Source: Merdimonas faecis (GTDB lineage Bacteria > Bacillota > Clostridia > Lachnospirales > Lachnospiraceae). Taken from it: a DNA stretch of 64,000 bases. Of the stretch, positions 16,556 to 23,743 are shown one piece after another. The stretch is taken from positions 1-64,000 of the forward strand of contig NZ_MIEH01000005.1 of assembly GCF_001754075.1 (NCBI RefSeq), read 5' to 3'. The notes beneath the pieces are model-generated. The model was not told where the DNA came from and ran no database searches. It saw only the letters and a program-made list of their open reading frames with translations. Position numbers and translations under genes: made by a program. The first letter of the stretch is position 1, and each line of letters opens with the position of its first letter.

Positions 16556-17249
16556 ATAATTCTTCTAACTCCTGCTCTTTTAATTCTCTTACCTCTCCCG
16601 GCTTCATACCGTCCAGATGGATGTTCATGATCCGGATACGGATAAGCCGCTCCACCTTATACCCTAAAGCCTCGCACATCCTGCGGATCTGACGGTTCAG
16701 CCCCTGGGTCAGTGTGATGGAAAATGTATATTTCCCGACCGCCTCCGCCTGACAGGGTCTGGTGACTGCATCCAGTCCCTTTTCCTCGTCCCGGATCCTG
16801 ACCCCTTCCGACATGGCCTTTAAAAATTCATCTGTCACCGGCCGGTCCACGGTCACCTTGTATTCCTTTTCATGACCGAACCTGGCCCGCATCATCCCAT
16901 TGATCAGATCCCCGTCATTGGTCATGATCAGTAAGCCTTCGGAATCCTTGTCGAGTCTCCCTGCGTAGGTGATGCGTATCGGATAATTCAGATAACGGAT
17001 GATATTTCTTTTTTCCTTCGGAGATTCGGTGCAGACGATCCCCGCCGGCTTATACACGGCCAGTACCACCTTGCGGTTTTTATCCCGTATTTCCTTTTTC
17101 CCTACTTTTACGATCTGGCCCGGCTCCACCTGCATCCCGGGAGTGGCTCTTTTTCCGTCCACCGTGACCCGTCCTTCCTTGATCAGACGGTCCGCCTCCC
17201 GGCGGGAGCACACCCCCGCCTCGCTTAAATATTTATTCAGTCTCGTCAT
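16503..17249 (-). CDS. rluF: 23S rRNA pseudouridine synthase, RluF-like
   Basis: 248 residues. An N-terminal S4 RNA-binding domain (1-50, MTRLNKYLSEAGVCSRREAD) precedes the RsuA/RluB/E/F catalytic domain with Asp100 in GRLDKDSEGLL. The closing QGLNRQIRRMCEALGY and LIRIRIMNI blocks fit RluF, which modifies helix 69-region/2604-type uridines of 23S rRNA in E. coli; the precise site here is inferred from that resemblance. It overlaps DHHW upstream by 17 nt and ligA downstream by 53 nt, so translation of the three is probably coupled. Confidence 0.9.
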   Translation of the reverse strand: MTRLNKYLSEAGVCSRREADRLIKEGRVTVDGKRATPGMQVEPGQIVKVGKKEIRDKNRKVVLAVYKPAGIVCTESPKEKRNIIRYLNYPIRITYAGRLDKDSEGLLIMTNDGDLINGMMRARFGHEKEYKVTVDRPVTDEFLKAMSEGVRIRDEEKGLDAVTRPCQAEAVGKYTFSITLTQGLNRQIRRMCEALGYKVERLIRIRIMNIHLDGMKPGEVRELKEQELEELYGQIKAGQDAGTGRTTK

Positions 17250-18432
17250 TATTCAATACTCCGCTGATACTATTATCCTCTACAAAAGTGTTTCCGTTAT
17301 ATAAAAACAGCACGCTGCTGATCTTATTGTCTCTCATGATCTCTGTAATATCCCCATAATAATACCGGGGATCCACAATCAGGATCTCTCTGAAATAAGG
17401 CGTTAAGAAAGGCACCAGACAGTTGGCGTAGGAATCCTTGAAAAGAAGAAGCCTCTCCGTACTGTCCGCCGTCGTCCGGATATTGATAAGCCCGCTGTTG
17501 CCCCCCAGGAACATCCCATACTGATCTTTTTCCTTTAATTTTGAAGTATCATAAAGTGTGGCCGTCTTTTTCTGCTCGTCCACATAATTGACTACTACCT
17601 CCGGCGCTGCTTCCTCTTCTTCCGGAAGATATACATAGATCGGTTCTTCATATCCCGTTTCATAGCCGCTGGTGGAAGAAAGCGTGCCGTTAAAGGAATT
17701 GCTCACCGCATAGGGTGTAAGCTCCGGCGCCTTCCCTGTATCGAGTCCCATGGTTTCCTCCAGCTCCTGATAAGCGTAATAAGCCCCCAGCGTGGTCCAG
17801 TGATGATCCGTGTGATAGTAAATGTTTTCAGATTTATGATCTTCCATAGCCTGCGAAGCATCCACCCAGGCAAGCTTCTCATCCAGTGCCTCCCGGATCC
17901 TCTGGAAGTCTGCATCCTGATCCCTGGTCACTGCAAAGGCCGGCAGCTTATCCGAAAGTACATTGGCTGCATTTGGTACCAGCATCATATACATGGGGAT
18001 GTCCGGATAAGACTCCTGAAACTTCCGGATAGCTGAAAGATTATTCTCCATCTGCTCCTCGTCAGGCGTCTTGATATCTTCCAGAAGATATCCGTCCTTT
18101 CCTTTAAACACACCGCCGGACTCCCTCTTTCCCATCAGAAGATCCGCATGCGTCTTTAACTGCACCCAGAGATCCCGTCCGGCAATCTGATCTGCCTGAT
18201 AGGTTTCATACTGCTCCATATACCGGCCGCTTTCCACCCCGGAAAGACTAAGCTCCGGCCTCTGCTCCAGCATACGGTTCTCGCTTTCCGAGAACTCCCG
18301 GTCCGGCCAAACAAGGTTCAGGGCGCAGACAACCAGAAGGATGCCAAGGAACATTTTTGCCATCTGTATTTTTCGATTTCGTCTTTTTCTTCGATTTTGT
18401 CTTTTTCTTCGATTTTGCCTTTTTTCTTCCAT
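17233..18432 (-). CDS. DHHW-family protein (AlgJ/SGNH-like, membrane-anchored)
   Basis: 399 residues. A strongly basic start, caused by a near-repeat of an Arg/Lys/Asn-rich heptad (the DNA at about 18370-18425 is an imperfect short tandem repeat), is followed by one membrane segment (about 25-45). The extracellular part carries the family signature YYHTDHHWTTLGA and a later LLLFKDSYANCLVPFL, with the layout of AlgJ/AlgX-type O-acetyltransferases where the DHHW His and the DSY Ser act together. It lies 8 nt after an AlgI-type MBOAT gene. The pair probably O-acetylates a cell-surface or exported polymer; which one is unknown. Confidence 0.85.
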   Translation of the reverse strand: MEEKRQNRRKRQNRRKRRNRKIQMAKMFLGILLVVCALNLVWPDREFSESENRMLEQRPELSLSGVESGRYMEQYETYQADQIAGRDLWVQLKTHADLLMGKRESGGVFKGKDGYLLEDIKTPDEEQMENNLSAIRKFQESYPDIPMYMMLVPNAANVLSDKLPAFAVTRDQDADFQRIREALDEKLAWVDASQAMEDHKSENIYYHTDHHWTTLGAYYAYQELEETMGLDTGKAPELTPYAVSNSFNGTLSSTSGYETGYEEPIYVYLPEEEEAAPEVVVNYVDEQKKTATLYDTSKLKEKDQYGMFLGGNSGLINIRTTADSTERLLLFKDSYANCLVPFLTPYFREILIVDPRYYYGDITEIMRDNKISSVLFLYNGNTFVEDNSISGVLNNDETE

Positions 18433-18440
18433 TATTGCTC

Positions 18441-19838
18441 CTAAAACCGAAAATATAAGAAAGGATTATAGGTTTCTGTCACCAGATATGCGATACTCAA
18501 AAGGAACAGCCCTGCATAGATCAGAATATCTGCTACTGCTTTCTTTCGCGCCAGGTATTTCTCATATCCGTAATAGACCACCGGGGTAGACGCCAGGATC
18601 AATACGACCCAAAGGCCCAGGTTGGAAACGACCAGATACAAAGCCTGGCTGTCCAGGAACCCATGGCCGCCCACACCGAACATCAGCTTCAGATACTCCC
18701 ACGCCCCGCCAAGGGAAGGGCTGAAGAACAGCACCCACCCGATCATGACAAGAACCAGGCTGTAAATGTGTCCAAAAACAGCTGGCAGCCGCTCCAGTTT
18801 TTTCTGCAGGAAATACTTCTCAATGATCAGAATGATCCCATAATACAAGCCCCATGCCACAAAATTCCAGGCCGCTCCATGCCACAGACCCGTGAGCAGC
18901 CATACGACCAGCAGGTTGCGGATATGCTTTTTCACCGGCACCCGGTTCCCTCCAAGAGGAATATAAAGATATTCCCTGAACCAGCTGCTAAGAGATATAT
19001 GCCATCTCCGCCAGAACTCGGTAATGCTTTTTGACACATAGGGATAGTAAAAGTTTCTCGGGAATTCAAATCCGAACATTTTCCCAAGCCCTACCGCCAT
19101 ATCCGAATATCCGCTGAAATCAAAATAAATCTGGAAGGTATAGGCCAGGCATCCAAGCCATGCTGTCACAACAGACACGTCCTCCGGCGCCATAGCCGCC
19201 ACATCTGTATAGACCATACCTATGGTATTTGCCAGCAATACCTTCTTTGCGAGCCCCCGGATAAAAAACATAGCGCCGTCTCCGAATTTCCCGATGCTCT
19301 CTGTCCGCACATGGAGCTGTTCATCAATTTCCGCATATTTGACGATAGGTCCTGCGATCAGCTGCGGAAACATGGTCACATACAGGGCAAAATCCAGCAG
19401 GTTCTTCTGCACCTTGACATTTCCCCGGTACACATCGATGATGTAGGAAAGGATCTGGAAAGTATAAAAAGAAATCCCTACCGGCAGCGCCACCTCCCGG
19501 AACGGAATGTCCACCGGCAGCGCCATATTCAGACTGTTCAGCACAAATCCTTCATATTTAAAAAAGCCAAGCACGGCCAGGTTTACCGCTACATTAAACA
19601 CCAGACTTTTCCGCGCTGCTTTCTTATCGCCCAGATTTCTGGAAATATCCAGTCCGCAGATGTAGTTAAAGATGATGGAAAAAATCATCAGAAACAGATA
19701 GATCGGCTCACCCCAGGCATAAAATATCAGGCTTCCCAGCAGAAGCACCGGATTCTTCATTCCTTTTGGCAGAACATAATATAAAATTAATATGATTGGT
19801 AAAAATGTAAATAAAAATACGATACTGCTGAATAACAT
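18441..19838 (-). CDS. MBOAT-family membrane O-acyltransferase (AlgI/DltB-like)
   Basis: 465 residues with about ten membrane segments. Family marks: SLIFYAWGEP near the N-terminus, PVGISFYTFQILSYIIDVYRG, MFPQLIAGPIVKY, FDFSGYSDMAVGLG, FWRRWHISLSSWFREYLYIP and the putative catalytic His in LTGLWHGAAWNF. AlgI proteins pass acetyl groups across the membrane to partners such as AlgJ; the DHHW gene immediately downstream is the expected partner. AAAAGGAACGGT precedes the ATG. Together with the DUF4358 and SGNH genes it forms a surface-modification set. Confidence 0.95.
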   Translation of the reverse strand: MLFSSIVFLFTFLPIILILYYVLPKGMKNPVLLLGSLIFYAWGEPIYLFLMIFSIIFNYICGLDISRNLGDKKAARKSLVFNVAVNLAVLGFFKYEGFVLNSLNMALPVDIPFREVALPVGISFYTFQILSYIIDVYRGNVKVQKNLLDFALYVTMFPQLIAGPIVKYAEIDEQLHVRTESIGKFGDGAMFFIRGLAKKVLLANTIGMVYTDVAAMAPEDVSVVTAWLGCLAYTFQIYFDFSGYSDMAVGLGKMFGFEFPRNFYYPYVSKSITEFWRRWHISLSSWFREYLYIPLGGNRVPVKKHIRNLLVVWLLTGLWHGAAWNFVAWGLYYGIILIIEKYFLQKKLERLPAVFGHIYSLVLVMIGWVLFFSPSLGGAWEYLKLMFGVGGHGFLDSQALYLVVSNLGLWVVLILASTPVVYYGYEKYLARKKAVADILIYAGLFLLSIAYLVTETYNPFLYFRF

Positions 19839-19853
19839 ACCGTTCCTTTTCCC

Positions 19854-20348
19854 CTACAAACTTTTCTGAAATGCGCCGGCCATCTCGTCCGCATTTTCGG
19901 AAACGGCCAGCAGGACATACTCTCCCTTTGTATCCAATACAGCGCTTTCCAGGAGCTTGGTCTGCTTGGCGCCATATCCTTCAAAGCTGGTTTTCTGGGT
20001 CTTCAGCCGTTCTTTTGCCGCTGCTTCCACCTGTTCAGCCTGGGATTCGTCCTTTAATTTTATGATCAAAAGTTCATTCACACTCATGACATCGTTTGGA
20101 ATATACAGCGCCACGCCGTCATAATCCTGTGCGTTCAGCCCGTAATACCTCTTAAGATCCTGCGTTGTGCCTTTTGTCATGCCTTCTTCTGTGCCTGCTT
20201 TTATGACATTCTCCTGCAGTGTCTTTACCGGCACATCGTCCGCACTCTCCCTGGACACAAGAAATACAATATATGCCAGAAATACCAGGACCATCAGATA
20301 TTTCAGTACATTCAGCAGATCTATGCTTTGTCTCTTTTGTGTTTTCAT
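19854..20348 (-). CDS. DUF4358-like membrane-anchored protein
   Basis: 164 residues. One N-terminal membrane segment (about 15-35) and an extracellular alpha/beta domain with the DUF4358 pattern: a YYGLNAQDYDGVALYIPND segment, VNELLIIKLKD and a helix rich in Glu/Ala. Function unknown; this family is regularly found with MBOAT/AlgI genes. The start codon overlaps the stop of the SGNH gene (TAATG), and AGGATT lies just upstream, indicating translational coupling. A longer frame to 20384 lacks this logic. Confidence 0.75.
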   Translation of the reverse strand: MKTQKRQSIDLLNVLKYLMVLVFLAYIVFLVSRESADDVPVKTLQENVIKAGTEEGMTKGTTQDLKRYYGLNAQDYDGVALYIPNDVMSVNELLIIKLKDESQAEQVEAAAKERLKTQKTSFEGYGAKQTKLLESAVLDTKGEYVLLAVSENADEMAGAFQKSL

Positions 20349-21115
20349 TATAATCCTGCAACCTCCGCCATGCGGTTTACCCATTCTGTATAATAAGCCG
20401 GCGCCATATGGATGCCATCGTCCGCATAATACTCTTCCTTCACCAGGTCTGCATTATCGATGAACGTAACTTTCAGCTCTTCGCAAAGACTCTTTAATCC
20501 CTCATTGTACTGGGAAATATTGGCATATGCCGGTTCTGCCTCCGCTGTCTGCTGCCGCACCGGAAGAATACAGTTTACATAAATATCCGTATCCGGCAGA
20601 GACTGTTTCAGATCCTCCAGGATTCCCCGGTATGCCGCCAGGAAGGACTCCTGATCCGTCACCTTCATATCATTCATACCGTACGCTAAAAACAGAGTCT
20701 GAGGAACCAGCGATTTTGCCTGGGCGATCTGACTCGCCGCCATTTTCCCCTCGCCATTGACTACGCCCGCTCCGCGTTCTGCCAGCACGTGCGTCTGATC
20801 CAGCACGTTGTACTCATACAGTCCCTGGGCGATCGAATCGCCAAGCACCAGCGCATTTGCAAACTTTTCATTCGCTGTCTGTGAAAACCCCTGGGGATCC
20901 GCCGCCCGCTCCGCTGCCTCCAGTTCCTGGATCTTCTGCTCTACTGACGCCACGTCCGTCTTTTCCAGCGCCGCGAGCCTTTCAAGGCCCTTACCCGTAT
21001 CCACCTTCGTATCCGCCAGCCGGAATATCAAAAGAATGATCCCGGCTGCCGCCAGGACCACTGCCACAAGGATCACGGTACGCAGGACAGTTTTTCTTCT
21101 TTTGTCTATTTCCAT
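20348..21115 (-). CDS. SGNH/GDSL hydrolase family protein, membrane-anchored
   Basis: 255 residues. A basic tail and one membrane segment (about 12-33), a helical linker, then an SGNH domain: GDS with Ser94 in LVLGDSIAQGL, YGMND as block III, and DDGIH with the Asp and His of the triad. Such enzymes remove or transfer acyl groups on sugars. As first gene of a run with DUF4358, MBOAT and DHHW genes it may edit the same polymer. GGAG lies about 15 nt before the ATG, longer than usual, so the exact start is less sure. Confidence 0.85.
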   Translation of the reverse strand: MEIDKRRKTVLRTVILVAVVLAAAGIILLIFRLADTKVDTGKGLERLAALEKTDVASVEQKIQELEAAERAADPQGFSQTANEKFANALVLGDSIAQGLYEYNVLDQTHVLAERGAGVVNGEGKMAASQIAQAKSLVPQTLFLAYGMNDMKVTDQESFLAAYRGILEDLKQSLPDTDIYVNCILPVRQQTAEAEPAYANISQYNEGLKSLCEELKVTFIDNADLVKEEYYADDGIHMAPAYYTEWVNRMAEVAGL

Positions 21116-21220
21116 GATCAGTCACATTTTCTCCTATCTGTACACATAAAAATATTGTACTGTTTTTCCCCACAAAAGTCAAACTTGTGATATACTATGA
21201 ACACTTAATAAGTGCGAGTG

Positions 21221-21529
21221 AAACGAAGCACGCATTTAGTGTGAATGTACACCTGGACACTTAGCGAGGTCTTTTCGAGCTTAGTGACCATGGTGTTTCC
21301 TATTGTGACTCGTTACCTCACACCGTTTCCGAAACGAAGCACGCATTTAGTGAGAACGTACACCTGGACACTTAGCGAGGTCCTTTCGAGCTTAGTGGCC
21401 ATGGTGTTTCCTATTGTAACTCGTCACCTCACACCGTTTCCGAAACGAAGCACGCATTTAGTGTGAATGTACACCTGGACACTTAGCGAGGTCCTTTCGA
21501 GCTTAGTGGCCACGGTGTTTCCTATTGTA
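21221..21529. repeat. 111-bp direct tandem repeat, 2.8 copies
   Basis: Units begin at 21221, 21332 and 21443 with AAACGAAGCACGCATTTAGT and have a constant period of 111 bp; the third copy stops at about 21529. The first two full units differ at about six positions. Each unit contains short self-complementary words (AGTGT/ACACT and CACTTAG/CTTAGTG-like). The array fills the 446-nt gap between the divergent SGNH and DUF5721-like genes and ends 33 nt before the latter's start. The period is divisible by three, so a meaningless frame stays open through it. Confidence 0.9.
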
Positions 21530-21561
21530 TTATAATCCTCAACCCACAAGGAGTTTTCTTC

Positions 21562-22044
21562 ATGAATGTTTTTACTTTATCTTCAAAGATCTGTATGTCT
21601 CATCTGTTATTGAAAGAGACTTTTGACCGCTTCCTCTTTATCGAAGGCAAGATCACCACATTCAACACATTTCAGATTGACGGCTATCTGCAGAAAGATT
21701 TCTTTGACACTGCTCCTGAGCATAACTACTCCCACTGGCGGGATGTGCGCGCCTTCTGTCTGCAGCTGATCAAAGGCAAACGTACTCCCTTAAACTTTAA
21801 GATCGTTTTATCACTGGAGCCGGAGGCTTTTGCTTCTTTTCTTTCAGACCACCAGCTTTCCTCTTACCGCCCGGAAGAGATTCAGGGAATGTATCTGAAC
21901 TTTCATTTTGACGGAAATACTTTACAGTGCGTAACCGGTGTCTCTCTTCATGGTTTCCGTATGGACAAAGCTCTTGAGCGGGAGTGGGATACATACGCCG
22001 GAAGGATGCTGCAAGAAATGATGCCCGGCGTTTCGCTGGAGTGA
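21562..22044 (+). CDS. DUF5721-like protein, unknown function
   Basis: 160 residues, no signal peptide or membrane segment. The pattern KLLLxETFDxF..EGKITTFNTFQIDG, a Trp-containing block, LIKGKRTPLNFKIVLSL and a closing LNFHFDG..LQCVTGVSL resembles a family of Lachnospiraceae proteins annotated as DUF5721. No catalytic motif is visible. AAGGAG precedes the ATG. The 5' region is made of the 111-bp tandem repeat, which would be transcribed as leader if the promoter lies upstream of it. Confidence 0.7.
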   Translation: MNVFTLSSKICMSHLLLKETFDRFLFIEGKITTFNTFQIDGYLQKDFFDTAPEHNYSHWRDVRAFCLQLIKGKRTPLNFKIVLSLEPEAFASFLSDHQLSSYRPEEIQGMYLNFHFDGNTLQCVTGVSLHGFRMDKALEREWDTYAGRMLQEMMPGVSLE

Positions 22045-22116
22045 TTACAGAATTCCGCCTAAAATAATGGCTCCCGGTTTGCTGCTGGAAGTCACTAATA
22101 TTATTTGGTATATCCT

Positions 22117-23121
22117 TTAGTCAAGCTGAATATCTTTTGCATAAGCATAGGAGATTATTTCGCCTTGTTTTGTAGCATTGTATCCTTTTTCCTTATGGGA
22201 ATAATCTGAAATATCAGCCGATCCAAAATTTTTAAATTTTTCATATATACGTTCAAGCACTTTAAGTTCCGCATCGGAAAGAATTCCTTCCGGAGCATCA
22301 CACTCCGGTATCACCTGATGTTTCTCATAGCCATTATCATAACACACTTCGATATGTGCAATATGATCCGCAGCCATTCTTCCAAAAAGCATATCAAAGT
22401 TATCTGGTACCGGTCCATAAGGAAAGTGTACGTATTTTAATCCCGATATCGAAATACCATTCTCTTTATAGAAAACCATATCAGAATAGTTAAGTAGTTT
22501 CATCAGCTTTGTTTTAAGCAATTCTGTACTCTTATGGGCAAAAAACAAAACCATTGCACAGAATTTTTCGTAATCAAATCCTTTAAATCCATTTTCCTCA
22601 CATGGCGTTCCCGAAAAGAAAGCCCCAAAAAATCTTATGCCAAGTTGATATTCTGAATCTTTCCCTAACTTTTCAACTATATTCATTAACTTCTTTTTTT
22701 GCTTTTCATCAAGCAGAATCTCATTTTCTGCGAGATAGGTTTTCATATTCTCCGGCCTGCGCAAAAACAACAGAAGACTATTGTGCGCTTTATCCTGAAT
22801 AGATCCATTTTCATACCGGCATATTGTCTTATCTCCCCAATTCAAAAGCTTTGCAAAACTTCTCTGGCTAAGTCCATACTGCTCTCTAATTTTTTTGATC
22901 TCTTCCGGGAAAAGAAGCTTATGCTTTCTGCGATATTCATTATAAGCCTGAATCAGAGTAGCATTATCAAATTCTTCATAATAGAACTCTTCCCCACATT
23001 CTTCGCAGATCAACACCTGGGCATCTACTTCTATTGCTTCACCACAAACATCGTATGTTTCCTTCTTTGTAACAACTTTCGTCTCTACTTCTTTTTTACA
23101 TTCTTCACAATACTTTCTCAC
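22117..23121 (-). CDS. Composite antitoxin: MqsA-type zinc finger, HTH, and SocA/Panacea-like domain
   Basis: 334 residues. The N-terminus has two CxxC pairs (YCEECKKE and LICEECGEEF) as in MqsA zinc-binding antitoxins, then an XRE-type helix-turn-helix (about 75-105: IKKIREQYGLSQRSFAKLL). The C-terminal half (about 170-334) resembles the DUF4065/SocA 'Panacea' domain (FCAMVLFFAHK, LKTKLMKLLNYSDMVFYKE, YVHFPYGPVPDNF). Panacea domains neutralise diverse toxins. Start: GTG at 23121 lies 8 nt after AGGAGG; the GTG at 23130 is inside that site. It follows an MqsR-type toxin gene by a few nucleotides, the toxin-first order typical of mqsRA. Confidence 0.82.
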   Translation of the reverse strand: MRKYCEECKKEVETKVVTKKETYDVCGEAIEVDAQVLICEECGEEFYYEEFDNATLIQAYNEYRRKHKLLFPEEIKKIREQYGLSQRSFAKLLNWGDKTICRYENGSIQDKAHNSLLLFLRRPENMKTYLAENEILLDEKQKKKLMNIVEKLGKDSEYQLGIRFFGAFFSGTPCEENGFKGFDYEKFCAMVLFFAHKSTELLKTKLMKLLNYSDMVFYKENGISISGLKYVHFPYGPVPDNFDMLFGRMAADHIAHIEVCYDNGYEKHQVIPECDAPEGILSDAELKVLERIYEKFKNFGSADISDYSHKEKGYNATKQGEIISYAYAKDIQLD

Positions 23122-23138
23122 CGACGCCACCTCCTTTT

Positions 23139-23483
23139 CTAAGAAAAATCATCCTCGTGGAAGCCAAGACATTTGAGAATATCCTCACCATTTTCTCGTA
23201 CAATTTTAACTTTCACATAAAATTGCATCCCATCAATATTTTTCTTAAATTCCCAAATATCTCCTGGATGATTAGGATCAAAATCCTGTTTAGGGCCTTT
23301 GTAATAATCATCGGAAACAAGCTCTAAAATCTCACTTTTTGCATCCATAATCGTAAGACCATGCCGCGCCAATGCCTGCATATTTTTTCTTCTTGGAACA
23401 AAATCATATTTCCCTTCCGACAGCAATTTTTTTACTCTGACAAGATATTCTGTTATATCCGAGATGCTTGTTCGATTACTCAC
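23139..23483 (-). CDS. MqsR-family toxin (putative mRNA interferase)
   Basis: 114 residues, the normal size for MqsR-type toxins, RelE/YoeB-like RNases. Family-like features: N-terminal helices with YLVRVKKLLSEGKYDFV, RRKNMQALARHGLT, a SDDYYKGPKQDFDPN.PGDIWEF segment matching the 'YK...D.D...G.vWe' core, and VKVKIV near the C-terminus followed by LGFHEDD. Start is GTG with CGGAGG 7 nt upstream. A well-formed promoter and a palindrome lie just upstream, and the antitoxin gene follows. Assignment rests on motif pattern, not on a search. Confidence 0.75.
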   Translation of the reverse strand: MSNRTSISDITEYLVRVKKLLSEGKYDFVPRRKNMQALARHGLTIMDAKSEILELVSDDYYKGPKQDFDPNHPGDIWEFKKNIDGMQFYVKVKIVRENGEDILKCLGFHEDDFS

Positions 23484-23506
23484 TCAGCCACCTCCGTATA
23501 TTTTAT

Positions 23507-23534
23507 ATTATATCCAAAGTTCCTTAAAAGTCAA
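23507..23534 (-). promoter_or_regulatory. Promoter of the toxin-antitoxin pair
   Basis: On the minus strand TTGACT (23534-23529), 16-nt spacer, TATAAT (23512-23507), ending 24 nt before the toxin start. Confidence 0.7.
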
Positions 23535-23542
23535 CTTTTTGC

Positions 23543-23554
23543 GGTCATATGACC
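23543..23554. promoter_or_regulatory. Perfect 12-bp palindrome upstream of the toxin-antitoxin promoter
   Basis: GGTCATATGACC lies 8 bp upstream of the -35 box. As the antitoxin carries an HTH, this is a candidate autoregulatory operator. Confidence 0.45.
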
Positions 23555-23669
23555 TCAATTTTATCTTGCCGTACTTTATTTCCGATTTACATCAAAGCTG
23601 TTACATTCCAACTATCTTCCTCACCGTATTCGCCGTTCTTATCATTATACCATACTTTTGATTGCGAGA

Positions 23670-23723
23670 TAAAAAACTCTCCGGAGACGGTGTCCTGCAC
23701 ACCCGTCCCCGGAGATTTTTCTT
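23670..23723 (-). terminator. Rho-independent terminator of htpG
   Basis: On the minus strand TCTCCGGGGACGGGTG pairs imperfectly with CACCGTCTCCGGAGA and is followed by GTTTTTT, 20-70 nt after the htpG stop. Confidence 0.8.
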
Positions 23724-23743
23724 ATCCTCAGTTTAATTATCTT

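Noticed and set aside
21245-21466. Open frame of 73 codons through the tandem repeat
   Set aside because: Stays open only because the 111-bp period is a multiple of three; no ribosome site and no sensible protein.
21221-21529. CRISPR array
   Set aside because: No variable spacers; units are head-to-tail and nearly identical, and no cas genes are present.
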